Part shown: positions 17,843-26,600 of the stretch, piece after piece | Layout: each line of letters starts with the position of its first letter | How positions within the stretch are numbered: position 1 is the first letter of the stretch | Source of the DNA: CAZLBC01 sp964557575 | GTDB lineage: Bacteria > Planctomycetota > Phycisphaerae > SM23-33 | Assembly (NCBI GenBank): GCA_964557575.1 | Contig: CAZLBC010000001.1 | Coordinates: 124,001 to 188,000, forward strand | Length of the DNA: 64,000 nucleotides | Direction of reading: 5' to 3' | The notes under the pieces: model-generated | Databases searched by the model: none | What the model was told of the DNA's origin: nothing | The model's input: only the letters and a program-made list of their open reading frames with translations | Made by a program: the position numbers and the translations under genes

Positions 17843-18970
17843 TCACGGGTACGCAACGCGAACAGCGACGATCCGACAGTCGCTCAACGCCTCGATGGCC
17901 ACCGATCCGTCCAACCTCTGAGCGGTTCCGCCCTCGATCTGCGCCTTCAACATCCGGAACCAATTCCGCATCGCGTCGGCGCGCTCTTTAGCTTCCATCC
18001 CGACCATCTCCCCGATCCGAAGGGAGAGAACAAGATTAACGCCGTCCTTCGGGAGTACGGATACGGCGCGGACGTCGTTCTTTCGATGCTGGATCGTAGT
18101 AAGCCAATACGCGACATGGCTATGCACGTTTGCGCGCATCGGCTCGGAAACCTTAACGGATCGCTTCCTTCGCGTTCCGGATTTGACTTTTTTGATCTTC
18201 AAGTGAACACTGACCGGACGGTCGTCGTCAGTCGGCGGATTCAAAAACTCATTGGAGAACGCGATAAAGTCCTTTTCCTCCGGCCAGTCCGGCATGGAAA
18301 CGTCAAGCATCGCCGCGCTTCCAATTTGAAACTCGCCGTCCGCTGGCATAGGAGCGTCCCCGGCGGAATCATGCACGACGCGGACAGGCGAGGAAAAATC
18401 CTCTCCCTTCGGATCGTCTCCCGGCGCGATGTCTATGATATCGCCGGAAACCGGGTTCACGGAAACTTCCTGAACACGTTCCAATACGGACGACAAGCGC
18501 GCAGCCTTGTCGTCCAGCATCAGGCACCGGGCCTCGCACAGGATAGACTGCTCGGTAAAACCGGACCAATCGGGCCGCATGCGCTTGATGTACCGCAACG
18601 CCTCGTGGTTGTCGTCGGTACGGATGCGAGAGTCTCCGACCGAAACGTCCATGACCTTGCAAGACGGGTCGAGGGACTCGCTGTAAAACACGATCCGAAC
18701 GCCGTTCAAAACGACCGGCTGTCCGTTGTCGGCGACGCTGACGAGTCCGTACGGACACCCCGTGAAAACCGTGGGCTTCAAGTGCCGGAGGTTCCCACTC
18801 GAATCGTACTGGTAGCCCCAGTAGATCATGAACTTCGAAACCTCGTCCTTCTTGATGACATACGCGGGTTTCCCGGGAGTCCGCCGGTCGACGCCCGGCG
18901 CGGACACCAAGCCGAGAGACTCGTAATCCGACCCCGACAATTCGGCCATCGCATTGTAAAGATCAGACAT
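17843..18970 (-). CDS. Hypothetical protein between CobS- and CobT-like genes
   Basis: A 375-residue soluble protein (MSDLYNAMAELSGSDYESLGL...). Strand-rich first half with KPAYVIKKDEVSKFMIYWGYQY, and a basic stretch KIKKVKSGTRRKRSVKV near 275. It overlaps the CobS-like gene by 8 bases and ends 7 bases before the CobT-like start, so the three are co-translated. It may be a substrate adaptor for the AAA+/VWA pair. No family recognised. Confidence 0.6.
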   Translation of the reverse strand: MSDLYNAMAELSGSDYESLGLVSAPGVDRRTPGKPAYVIKKDEVSKFMIYWGYQYDSSGNLRHLKPTVFTGCPYGLVSVADNGQPVVLNGVRIVFYSESLDPSCKVMDVSVGDSRIRTDDNHEALRYIKRMRPDWSGFTEQSILCEARCLMLDDKAARLSSVLERVQEVSVNPVSGDIIDIAPGDDPKGEDFSSPVRVVHDSAGDAPMPADGEFQIGSAAMLDVSMPDWPEEKDFIAFSNEFLNPPTDDDRPVSVHLKIKKVKSGTRRKRSVKVSEPMRANVHSHVAYWLTTIQHRKNDVRAVSVLPKDGVNLVLSLRIGEMVGMEAKERADAMRNWFRMLKAQIEGGTAQRLDGSVAIEALSDCRIVAVRVAYP

Positions 18971-20066
18971 CCAACCGTACCTCCGGGAACTTATGGTCGA
19001 AGAGCATTCGGAGAACCCCCGCCGACTCCTCGCTAACCTTGTTGAGAACAGCGTATTTCCACCCGACGCCGATCGACCGGTGCTGAACAGCGAGTTCCGC
19101 CCAATCCATCAACATGCGGAACGTGAGCGGTTCAGCCATTTCCTCGTCGCGCGACTTCACCCGGCTCTCGTCGGCGATCGCCGTCATCTTCAACGCGACG
19201 GCGTCCGGAAGACCGGGCGTCTTCGAAACAAGAACGCTCGCCTCGGTCTTCTTGTCCATATAGCCGACGTTCACCTGCGTAGTCCACCGGTCCATGAACG
19301 CGGCGTTCAACGGTTTCGTACCGTGGAAACGCCCCGTCATGTCCCCTTGCATCCCGACGTTGTCCGTGCCAAACACGCGGAAATCCTTGTGCGGCCGGAT
19401 CACTTCGCCGCCGTTTTCCAGCAACGTGAGACAGCCGCCCTTTTCCAACGGCTCGTGGAGACTCGCGGCCATGTCGGAGTCGATGAACGAAACCTCGTCC
19501 AAAAGAAGGCACTCGCCGTTCAGCATCGCCTGCGGAAGCGCGCCGTACTGGAAATACGTGTTTCCATTCGCGGCGCGCGGACTCCCGATAAACGTGCGGG
19601 GAGTCGCCGCCCCGTTGAAGTTCACGCGGCGGTACCCCCATCCGAGAAGCGCGCACATGTTGCGAACCATCTCGGACTTTCCGGTTCCGGGAGGACCTGC
19701 GAGAAGAAGCCGTTGGTTGGCCTCGAACGCGAGGTACACGAGCTTCGTCACCATCGGGTCGAAGCGGTACTTTTTGTCCAGCGACGGCGTGGCCGGGTGA
19801 TTAAACAACCGGCCGAAACCTTGGAATCCCATCTCCTCAAAGCGCGGAATCGCGCGCCACGGGTTTCCCTCGGCGTCCAGCACTATCGTGCAGTCGCGCA
19901 GGTACTCGTCGACTTCAACGTGAAGCACCGGCGCGAGCGGGAACTTGTCCTTGGACCGGTAGTCCGCAACGGACATCTCGTGCGCTTCCCGAAGATGCGT
20001 GACGATCTGCCACGGGAAGCTCTTGCCGCAAACTTCGCACTTGACGTTTTTGTAATTCTCGGACAT
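18963..20066 (-). CDS. CobS-like AAA+ ATPase with N-terminal zinc finger
   Basis: A 367-residue protein. The N-terminus is a C2H2-like finger (CEVCGKSF...HLREAH, residues 9-30), common in phage CobS proteins. It is followed by a MoxR/CobS-type AAA+ module: Walker A GPPGTGKSEM, a VNFNGAATPRTFIG pore region, Walker B CLLLDEVSFID, and a sensor-1-like RVFGTDN. ATP-driven remodelling with the VWA partner at 15877-17835 is the expected activity. A CCGATAAAAC element 30-40 bases upstream is a likely promoter. Confidence 0.88.
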   Translation of the reverse strand: MSENYKNVKCEVCGKSFPWQIVTHLREAHEMSVADYRSKDKFPLAPVLHVEVDEYLRDCTIVLDAEGNPWRAIPRFEEMGFQGFGRLFNHPATPSLDKKYRFDPMVTKLVYLAFEANQRLLLAGPPGTGKSEMVRNMCALLGWGYRRVNFNGAATPRTFIGSPRAANGNTYFQYGALPQAMLNGECLLLDEVSFIDSDMAASLHEPLEKGGCLTLLENGGEVIRPHKDFRVFGTDNVGMQGDMTGRFHGTKPLNAAFMDRWTTQVNVGYMDKKTEASVLVSKTPGLPDAVALKMTAIADESRVKSRDEEMAEPLTFRMLMDWAELAVQHRSIGVGWKYAVLNKVSEESAGVLRMLFDHKFPEVRLDV

Positions 20067-20095
20067 TTCGCGTAAACTCCACTCCAGCGTCCACC

Positions 20096-20108
20096 CGTTT
20101 TATCGGCG
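20096..20108 (-). promoter_or_regulatory. CCGATAWA element upstream of cobS-like gene
   Basis: Minus-strand GCCGATAAAACGGG, about 35 bases upstream of the start at 20066. Matches the recurrent element found before other minus-strand transcription units in the window. Confidence 0.5.
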
Positions 20109-20157
20109 GGAAACCGGAATTTCTAAAAGGCTTCTTGATAATTTCGGAATATTTGCC

Positions 20158-20727
20158 ATGAAAAACGCCAGAGAGTCCATCCGGGAAATGCTGTTCGAAC
20201 AACAAATGGACAAAGCGTACATCTTGGACAAGGCCAAAGCCGAGAACCTTGAAATTCAGGACCTCCGGCAGGCGGGACTCACCATCACGATCCAATTGGC
20301 GGAACCCGCCGGAGAAAACGCGATCCGAAGATTCAAAACGCAACTTCGAATCCGGAACCCTAGGCTGGAAAGAATCGAGGTCCGCCAACCCAAGGAAAAC
20401 GCGGCCGCCGACGCGCTGCAGCCGGACGAAGAAGACGCGGAGAAACCCCGGGAAGACCCGTACGTCTCGTGGCGAAACAGCATGCTGCGAAAGCTCGGCG
20501 CGCTGGCGAAAGAATCGGGATGGGACTTTTACACCGCGCCGCACGCCGGAAAGCGCACGGAATACTTCCTGTTCACGACCGGGTCCGGAAAAGGAAAACG
20601 GGTGTTCCGCGTTCGACTGTCGGAACACCCGTCTTGGCGCGAAGACGCCGACGTGTCCATCGACATGACCGACCAAGAGGCCGACGTCGAGGACCTCGAA
20701 GTCATGCTTCGGAACGCGAGGACTTGA
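20158..20727 (+). CDS. Lone plus-strand gene with capsid-targeting-like N-terminus
   Basis: A 189-residue protein, the only convincing plus-strand gene. It opens MKNARESIREMLFEQ, matching the N-terminal motif of four other proteins here (R5, I8, R9, L12, E14), with the putative cut after E14. The rest is basic and helical with an Asp/Glu linker, and then a compact domain (SWRNSMLRKLGALAKESGWDFYT...) that resembles no family I know. A GATAAT box at 20137-20142 and a weak GGAAT precede the ATG. Its 3' end overlaps the convergent ThyX gene by 26 bases. Codon choice and the continuous frame support it. Confidence 0.7.
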   Translation: MKNARESIREMLFEQQMDKAYILDKAKAENLEIQDLRQAGLTITIQLAEPAGENAIRRFKTQLRIRNPRLERIEVRQPKENAAADALQPDEEDAEKPREDPYVSWRNSMLRKLGALAKESGWDFYTAPHAGKRTEYFLFTTGSGKGKRVFRVRLSEHPSWREDADVSIDMTDQEADVEDLEVMLRNART

Positions 20728-22930
20728 CCAGTTCCACAACCGTTCCAATCCCGTCGGGCGACGGCTTGATCTCAAAGTTCGCGAAAGCCTCGCCGTATCG
20801 CGAGGCCCACAACGCCTCGATCACCGATTCCTTCTCGCGCGAGTAGATTTCACGGATTTCCGCGTCCGCGAACCGCGACGCCCGCTGTCCGATCATCCAA
20901 GCCCACTGCGCCGCCGACGCCGAAAAGATCATCTCCGTCGTCAACGCGTTGCCGAGGAATCCCCGGGCCGCGCCCCGGCCCTGCTTGCGCGCGCCGAGCT
21001 TCGTGATCCCCTCGATGTTTTCAAGACACCACGGCTGAAGCCGCGCGACGATTTCATCGTACGTCTTGCCGCAATGCTCGATGGTGTCATCTAAAACCTG
21101 CACGAAGTCCTGTTCGGTCTGCTCGTCCAGCGTGTCGATATACTTCGCAAGCAACGGATGCCGAACCCACGGAGAGCCGCTCTCGTCCACGTAGCGCGTC
21201 GATCGCTGCGAGATGGCCGTCCAGTCGCCGTGACGCACTTGCTCGTGCGAATTTCCCGACCACACAGGACGCCCATTCCGCCGAACATATAAAGTTCCAT
21301 TCGGAACCGTTACACAATAAATCATCCCATCGTAATCCTCCCACGAATCATGCGACTTCCCATTATGATTCACGAGGGGTTCGTTTCGCTTTCCGCAAAA
21401 CGATACGACGTAAATGACGCGCCTGTGTTTAATTGGCGTATCTTCATCGCGACGGTCCACTTCTCGGATAGTCGCGGACATTCCAGCCTTGAGTGCGGAC
21501 TCCTGAAGATCGTCTGCCAGTCTACGGGAGACCGTGTGACCCTCCCCCGTTCCACGACGGGGGGAAGATCCATCACCTGCCAAATACGCGTCAATCAACG
21601 TTCTTTGGTAAGATGGTCCCCACCCCTTAATCTCCGTCGGCACTGCCTTGTTCGCAGCACCGCTGTACGGCTTCAAGTAGTCATACAGTGGTTTGGAACA
21701 CACGTAAGGTTGCACACACCCACCGGGCGATGGTTTCGGAACCTGTACTTTTCCAAATGCCTCAAGCGCGTGAAGCATGTCTTTGTACGCTGGGCTGTTC
21801 GGGTTCTGAGTGATTACCACACGGTACGAACTTCCCGGTGTGTGGGCGAGGTGACCCTCTGCAAGCCAGTACCCGAGAAATTCGGCAAACGTGACCGCTG
21901 CTACAGTCGTACCCGTGTAAGTTTTGATCGCACCAAAACTCGAAGACTGGTTCGCGCCAACGTACTCGGTGCTTGACGAAGGAATCGTGAACGTCTTGGG
22001 GGACTCACCGACCCACTTCGCCCACCGGCGGTAATGCATCCGTTTTCCGAAAGAGTCTTCCGCTGTCGCGATCCCCCACGGTTCTTCACCACGCCGTGCC
22101 GCTCTCGTATCGTGCTTCTTTACAACCATTCTGTGATTCGGGGTTACGAGAAGATCAACCATCTTTGATTTCAACCGGTACATCCGACCGCTGTACCTCT
22201 CCCGGATCACGTCCGTTGCTTGCTGGTACTCCAGTTCATCGGAATCCATGTTAAGCGTTGCGAAATTCTCATCGCCTCGAACATCGACCCACGGCTTCCA
22301 ACCCTCATCGGTTAGAACTTCTGTTTTTTCATCGTAACAGAAGCCCCTGCTGCCCTTCATGTAGAGCGTGATCCATTTCTCCTGAAGGAAATGCGGATCG
22401 ACAATCTGCGTTCCGGTTAGAAACGGCTCCTGCACGATCGGCATGATCTGCGGCGCGACCTGCTTCACATGACGGGCCAGCGTATTGCCAAGCTGAACCT
22501 GAATGTCGTGTCCGTACCCGGACGGCATCGGATTCATCCGCTTGTGCCATTCGACGATCGCCCGGAAATTCGCAGTGACCCGGAGCATGTGGCCTCCGAT
22601 CTCCGGAACACTTCCGGGTCGAATCCACCAAACACCGGGACGGTTGGCCAACGCGATCGCAAAGTACATCAGGGACGAATCGTCCCGGACCGGGATCGCG
22701 ACGGTGATCGGCGTGTGTTCGTACACGCTGAAATGTCCCACCTCGTGGATGTGCTTGTGGTACTCCTGCGACGAGCGTCCTTGTCCAAGTGAATCATAGC
22801 ACACGCGCCCGGCCAACTCGGCGGTCTGCTCGCGCGGCGTTCCCTGAAATTGATCGCCCTTCGGAGTTCCCATCTCCTCCGGTATCATCGGAGGGGCGTT
22901 CCCTCCGTCGTAAACCAGCTTCGCCTTCAT
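20702..22930 (-). CDS. thyX: Flavin-dependent thymidylate synthase ThyX, intein-containing precursor
   Basis: A 742-residue precursor that after splicing gives a ThyX of about 379 residues, which makes dTMP from dUMP using methylenetetrahydrofolate and FAD/NADPH. The N-extein has the ThyX pattern CYDSLGQGRSSQEYHKHI and VGHFSVYEHTP. The C-extein carries the ThyX signature region EQVRHGDWTAISQRSTRYV, which differs from the usual RHRxxSxNExSxRY by having Gly in place of the second Arg and one extra residue. The intein (Cys198 to Asn560) interrupts the protein just before this signature. The start overlaps the MazG-like gene by ATGA. dTMP supply fits with the nearby nucleotide pyrophosphohydrolase. 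Confidence 0.9.
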   Translation of the reverse strand: MKAKLVYDGGNAPPMIPEEMGTPKGDQFQGTPREQTAELAGRVCYDSLGQGRSSQEYHKHIHEVGHFSVYEHTPITVAIPVRDDSSLMYFAIALANRPGVWWIRPGSVPEIGGHMLRVTANFRAIVEWHKRMNPMPSGYGHDIQVQLGNTLARHVKQVAPQIMPIVQEPFLTGTQIVDPHFLQEKWITLYMKGSRGFCYDEKTEVLTDEGWKPWVDVRGDENFATLNMDSDELEYQQATDVIRERYSGRMYRLKSKMVDLLVTPNHRMVVKKHDTRAARRGEEPWGIATAEDSFGKRMHYRRWAKWVGESPKTFTIPSSSTEYVGANQSSSFGAIKTYTGTTVAAVTFAEFLGYWLAEGHLAHTPGSSYRVVITQNPNSPAYKDMLHALEAFGKVQVPKPSPGGCVQPYVCSKPLYDYLKPYSGAANKAVPTEIKGWGPSYQRTLIDAYLAGDGSSPRRGTGEGHTVSRRLADDLQESALKAGMSATIREVDRRDEDTPIKHRRVIYVVSFCGKRNEPLVNHNGKSHDSWEDYDGMIYCVTVPNGTLYVRRNGRPVWSGNSHEQVRHGDWTAISQRSTRYVDESGSPWVRHPLLAKYIDTLDEQTEQDFVQVLDDTIEHCGKTYDEIVARLQPWCLENIEGITKLGARKQGRGAARGFLGNALTTEMIFSASAAQWAWMIGQRASRFADAEIREIYSREKESVIEALWASRYGEAFANFEIKPSPDGIGTVVELVKSSRSEA
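21251..22339 (-). other. Intein with LAGLIDADG endonuclease in ThyX
   Basis: Residues 198-560 of the precursor (363 aa). It begins CYDEKTEVLTDEGW (block A) with TPNHRMVV as the block B histidine region, and ends PVWSGN followed by Ser, so the penultimate His is replaced by Gly. The two dodecapeptides FLGYWLAEGH and IDAYLAGDG indicate a LAGLIDADG homing endonuclease. Base composition is visibly less GC-rich than the exteins, which is consistent with transfer. Confidence 0.92.
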
Positions 22931-23592
22931 TTCGTGTCGTCCTCCATTGCCTTGTATTCCACGCCCTTGTCCCGGTTGAGCGCGTCGTGTTCGGTGAAAC
23001 GTTCCGGGAAACGCGCTTTGAGTTTCGCGATGTTCGCCGCGAGAACGTCCTTCTCAAAATCGAACGGACCCGCGAACGAAAGGATTCCGCGCAAGACACT
23101 CCGAAGCCCGTCTCGGACTTTCCCGGCCTGAAATTCTTTTCCGTAGAACACGTGCTTCTTTACGTGTTCCGCGATCTTGCCCGCACCCTGCGTCATCCAA
23201 CTAAGCGGGACCTCGACTTCGCTGAAAAGAACATCCTCCAGCGGAGCCGACGCCCGAACCATGTTCGCGAAATCAAACCCGAACACGTCGCAAACCATGG
23301 CGAGATACCAACACATGTCCCCAAGTTCTTCCCGGGACTTCAACGCGGCGTCGGGACCCGGTTCCTGTTCGTAGCATAGCTCCTCGAACTCCCCGAGTTC
23401 GTTGTTGATGCCGAGCGACGCGTGGATCATCCGGATTCCAGCTACCGCGAAATTACTTTGAACAACCGGATCGCCGGCCGGCCGGTTCGTTGTCCCCATG
23501 GAGAGACGGCCGAGCACGACATCGTTGTCACACTCGGTCCGCATCGCGTTCTCCACGTAATTTTCGAGTGTCACTCTTCCAATTGAAACCAT
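22927..23592 (-). CDS. MazG-like nucleotide pyrophosphohydrolase
   Basis: A 221-residue protein starting MVSIGRVTLENYVENAM. The ATG at 23592 lies inside the last codons of the preceding gene (22-base overlap); the longer ORF upstream is a shadow. The MazG metal-binding pattern is clear: ELGEFEELCYEQ followed by REELGDMCWYLAM (ExxE...ExxD). Such enzymes hydrolyse NTP/dNTPs to NMP plus PPi and are common in phages, where they may adjust nucleotide pools or (p)ppGpp signalling. Its stop overlaps the ThyX start by ATGA, so the two are coupled. Confidence 0.8.
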   Translation of the reverse strand: MVSIGRVTLENYVENAMRTECDNDVVLGRLSMGTTNRPAGDPVVQSNFAVAGIRMIHASLGINNELGEFEELCYEQEPGPDAALKSREELGDMCWYLAMVCDVFGFDFANMVRASAPLEDVLFSEVEVPLSWMTQGAGKIAEHVKKHVFYGKEFQAGKVRDGLRSVLRGILSFAGPFDFEKDVLAANIAKLKARFPERFTEHDALNRDKGVEYKAMEDDTK

Positions 23593-25025
23593 TCCGGGTA
23601 CTCCCTGTTGAGACGCGTCAACGCCTTGTAATAATCCTCGGACAAGTGGCTGTCCGCGTACTCGTGCCCCAACTCGTGAAGCATCAAGCAGTCGACGTCT
23701 TCGAGATTGTTCGGAAACCGGTGAAAAAACGCGCCGCCGACAGCGGGGACGTTGATCGTAAACACCCGGTCTCCGTACCACGCGCCGAACTTCCCGTTGT
23801 GCGCACTGCACGTGTTGACGTACTGAACATGAATCGTGTTTCTAATCAACTTCGAACCAACATGCTCAACGTACTGCGCGATCATTCGCATCGCGTCGTC
23901 CCACCGGTCGCGCGAGATCGTAATGTCTTTCCCCGTGTCTGAGAACTGCGGAGATTTCGTCGGGAACCTGCGCCCGGCCGGTTCCCTCAACGTGTGCTTC
24001 CGCACGGTTTCCCACGTTCTCTTTGACAGGCTCCCGCCGGAGATCACATAGACCCCGTTGGCGGCCGCCGTGGCATTGGCTTCCCGGTCGTTCGGGTCGT
24101 ACACCACGGAATCCGGACCGAACCGCGCGTCGAGTACGGAGTTGACAGCCTGCGGGTCAGCGTCCGCGTCATCGATCGCGTCGCTCACGGCCGAACCGCG
24201 AAGCTGCGACGGGTTCATATCTCGGTGCATCTCGTTCAAAACCGCAACGCGAATCTTGTGGAGGTACCCGGGAGTCACCGCGTCCCGGTCGCGGCCGAGA
24301 GGAACCTTCTGCTGAATATCAACGTGATACGGGTCTTCACACCCGATCATGCAAACCGGAACACCCATCTCGTAAATCCACGGCTGTTCTCCGGACGCCG
24401 TTTCAAACAAATCAACGCGCGCCTTTCGCACGGTTTTCCGGAGATTCCCTTCTTCGTCGGCCAACTCCGTGGGAAGCGGAATCTCAAAAGACCCCGCCGA
24501 ATCGGGACGATCGACCTTGACCGCGTTCACGGTCATCGTGATCCCCTCCGGAACAATGATTTTGTCCAAGCCTTCGACGGCCTGCGCGTACTCTTCCCGC
24601 GTCATCCGCAACTGAAGGAAAACCTCGGTTCCGACAACCCGGTCGGACTTGATTCGCCGCCGGGTTCCATCGGCACTGAACCTGACGCCTCCGCCCACGC
24701 TGGTGATGACGGCGTACTTGCACAGGGACAAAACTTCTTTTTCCCCGAGCGTGAACCGTCCGCGCTTGCCGGGGTCCGACCGCCGGTCCGTGCTGGCGTA
24801 CAGGGTGTACGCGAGGCTCATGTCCTCGAAACCTCCGGGAGCGTTGTCCACGACGGTTACGTTCACCAGCGGCTGCCCGGGAACCGGAGAGTGCGTGACG
24901 TTGACAATCGTGGAACCGGCGTCCCACGCGTTCGCGATCAATTCGTAAAAAACAAAAGCGGGATTCCGCCTCTTGACCAGAGCCGCGAATCCCGCCTTGT
25001 CAATCGTAAACCAGTTTTTCGCCAT
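23571..25025 (-). CDS. GHKL-type ATPase with C-terminal HELGHE motif
   Basis: A 484-residue protein starting MAKNWFTIDKAGFAALV (25025, not the longer ORF at 25112). The N-terminal half has the GHKL ATP-binding signatures: ELIANAWDAGST (N box), VVDNAPGGF (G1), and RGRFTLGEKE (G2), as in Hsp90/MutL/topoisomerase VI. The C-terminus carries DCLMLHELGHEYADSHL, a perfect HExxH zinc-protease-like motif with further acidic residues. ATPase and metal-site domains in one chain are unusual; similar genes are known to me only as 'ATPase' in large phages. It sits upstream of mazG/thyX on the same transcript. Confidence 0.8.
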   Translation of the reverse strand: MAKNWFTIDKAGFAALVKRRNPAFVFYELIANAWDAGSTIVNVTHSPVPGQPLVNVTVVDNAPGGFEDMSLAYTLYASTDRRSDPGKRGRFTLGEKEVLSLCKYAVITSVGGGVRFSADGTRRRIKSDRVVGTEVFLQLRMTREEYAQAVEGLDKIIVPEGITMTVNAVKVDRPDSAGSFEIPLPTELADEEGNLRKTVRKARVDLFETASGEQPWIYEMGVPVCMIGCEDPYHVDIQQKVPLGRDRDAVTPGYLHKIRVAVLNEMHRDMNPSQLRGSAVSDAIDDADADPQAVNSVLDARFGPDSVVYDPNDREANATAAANGVYVISGGSLSKRTWETVRKHTLREPAGRRFPTKSPQFSDTGKDITISRDRWDDAMRMIAQYVEHVGSKLIRNTIHVQYVNTCSAHNGKFGAWYGDRVFTINVPAVGGAFFHRFPNNLEDVDCLMLHELGHEYADSHLSEDYYKALTRLNREYPEWFQLEE

Positions 25026-25137
25026 GATTTCGTCCTCCAGTACAATGGCCCTCTGTAACGGCATCGTACCGCAGGTCCGAGGATCGTCAAGAGAAATATC
25101 GGGGAGTTTCAAATTTATTCTTCCGGAGTTTCACCGA

Positions 25138-25725
25138 TCAGTGCGCCCGAACTTCCCATATCACCGTGCGCCAGTTCAACGATCCGAACCTTCGCGTGAA
25201 CGTCGAAAACTCGATCACGTGCCCGTCGAACATTTCAAGGACTTCCTCGATCGCGGAAAGACCTTGCGGACATACGAGCGTTCGCATTACCTCCAGCGCG
25301 ACAAGACCGTGAACGCTGCAAACGTCCGGGTGCTTCAAGGCGGGGCGCATCGGAAGGTCAACCGTGTTGTAAGTCAGCTCAAGCCCGCGATGCGTCCGCA
25401 TGCACTCGCCGTTGATCACTACCGGATTGTCCGGATGGTTCACCTGTTCGTTGAAGTAATTCACGGAAGGGTCGAACGGAACCTTGGCGGCCGCGTTCAC
25501 GGTCAAATCGTACACGGCCCTTCCGCCGCCCAGCGCACCGCGCGCGGTGCGAAGCACAAGAAGTCCGTCGTACCCTTCCCGACGAACCGCGTCGATCGAT
25601 TCCCACGTTCGAATGTTGTTCCCGAAAACGCCGCGCGCGAAAAGACGAGCCGACTGCCGCTTAGTTCGTACCGGGGCGCAAGCGTTCCCGAAGTCGCGCG
25701 ATCGCATTGTCGACGCCCTCCTCAA
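25138..25725 (-). CDS. Hypothetical protein
   Basis: A 195-residue protein. The first 30 residues are basic and overlap the sigma-like gene by 65 bases, so the true start may be further in, though no in-frame ATG occurs until residue 108. The core has YDGLLVLRTARGALGGGRAVYDLTVNA and a C-terminal alpha/beta stretch with CSVHGLVALEVMRTLVCPQG. No family recognised. Confidence 0.5.
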   Translation of the reverse strand: MRRASTMRSRDFGNACAPVRTKRQSARLFARGVFGNNIRTWESIDAVRREGYDGLLVLRTARGALGGGRAVYDLTVNAAAKVPFDPSVNYFNEQVNHPDNPVVINGECMRTHRGLELTYNTVDLPMRPALKHPDVCSVHGLVALEVMRTLVCPQGLSAIEEVLEMFDGHVIEFSTFTRRFGSLNWRTVIWEVRAH

Positions 25726-25912
25726 TCGATTCCTCGGACTCGCCGAGAACCAAGGATATCTGACGCGGCGTCATTCCTCTCATGTACTTCATCCGGAGGA
25801 TCACCTGATCCCGCCGGACAAGTCTTGACAACTCGGTTTCAACCGCTTCGAACGGCATCCGCGCCGCTCCGTTCAATTCGGCGAGCAACGCCGTGCGATA
25901 ATTCGCGACCAT
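25661..25912 (-). CDS. Small sigma-70 region 4-like HTH protein
   Basis: An 83-residue protein. Residues about 25-75 read RLVRRDQVILRMKYMRGMTPRQISLVLGESEESIEEGVDNAIARLRERL, the helix-turn-helix layout of sigma region 4 ('...iI.lry..g.s..eIA..Lg.s...V...l.rA...Lr'). There is no region 2, so it would need a partner to act as a sigma factor, as T4 gp33/gp55 do. A CCGATATACGGGG element 18-30 bases upstream is its likely promoter. Confidence 0.65.
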   Translation of the reverse strand: MVANYRTALLAELNGAARMPFEAVETELSRLVRRDQVILRMKYMRGMTPRQISLVLGESEESIEEGVDNAIARLRERLRPGTN

Positions 25913-25928
25913 TACAGCGTCCCCCTGC

Positions 25929-25942
25929 CCCGTATATCGGCA
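25929..25942 (-). promoter_or_regulatory. CCGATAWA element upstream of sigma-4-like gene
   Basis: Minus-strand GCCGATATACGGGG about 20 bases upstream of the start at 25912, followed by an AGGGGG ribosome binding site. Confidence 0.55.
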
Positions 25943-25970
25943 AACAGGAGGTATTCCAATCAGCGTTTTT

Positions 25971-26600
25971 TTAATTATTTCCGGAGGATACGGGGATCGC
26001 GTGCTTCTTCACGTCGCGAACAGAAAGAGCGCGCAACGAGAAAACGGAGCGAATCCAGTCGGCGACGACGCTTCGGACGCTGACCGCCAATTCGTCGACC
26101 ACGTCGTCCTTCACGCCCATGTCGAACCACTCGCCAGCGAACTCGCCGTACATCTCGTGCAGGTGCGTGGATACCTCGCCGACAACGGACCTGCCGACGT
26201 GTTCCGGGACGCAGGAATCAGGGGAAATCGGAACGATCTTTCCAGTGAAAACCGATTTCGGCGCGTCTTCGGAAATACCCGAAACAACTTCAATCGCATT
26301 GTTCAGCGCGTCCTCGCGCGTATCGAAAACCTTGTTGCTCCACGGCTCGTTCGGATCGTACGTCCACGAATACTTCCCCGGAGGTTCAGCGCACGCGCCC
26401 GCTGCCGCACGGGCTTCGGCTTTCTTCCGTATCAACTGGAAAACGGCTTCGTCAGTTCGAACTCCGTGAAAGTCACGGTCGATCTGATTCAGCACGGCCT
26501 CGGCGCACGCGTTTGAGCATACATGCGATTTTCCAACCGGAAAACCAAAACTCGGATTGAACGGCTTTCCGCACTGGAAACACATGAGTTGGTTCGTCAT
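25971..26600 (-). CDS. Hypothetical protein with N-terminal zinc finger
   Basis: A 209-residue protein. CFQCGKPF...CSNACAEAV (residues 7-33) is a four-Cys zinc finger of the treble-clef type. The rest includes YSWTYDPNEPWSNKVFDTREDAL and helices near the C-terminus with basic residues. No catalytic motif. Nucleic-acid binding is possible. Its start overlaps the stop of the next gene by ATGA. Confidence 0.6.
   Translation of the reverse strand: MTNQLMCFQCGKPFNPSFGFPVGKSHVCSNACAEAVLNQIDRDFHGVRTDEAVFQLIRKKAEARAAAGACAEPPGKYSWTYDPNEPWSNKVFDTREDALNNAIEVVSGISEDAPKSVFTGKIVPISPDSCVPEHVGRSVVGEVSTHLHEMYGEFAGEWFDMGVKDDVVDELAVSVRSVVADWIRSVFSLRALSVRDVKKHAIPVSSGNN

Noticed and set aside
16483..19036. Several plus-strand frames opposite cobS/cobT
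   Set aside because: Antisense shadows; the minus strand carries complete AAA+ and VWA domains.
15877..20066. Cobalamin biosynthesis cluster
   Set aside because: Only CobS- and CobT-like proteins are present; without CobN or pathway enzymes a chaperone-type role is more likely.
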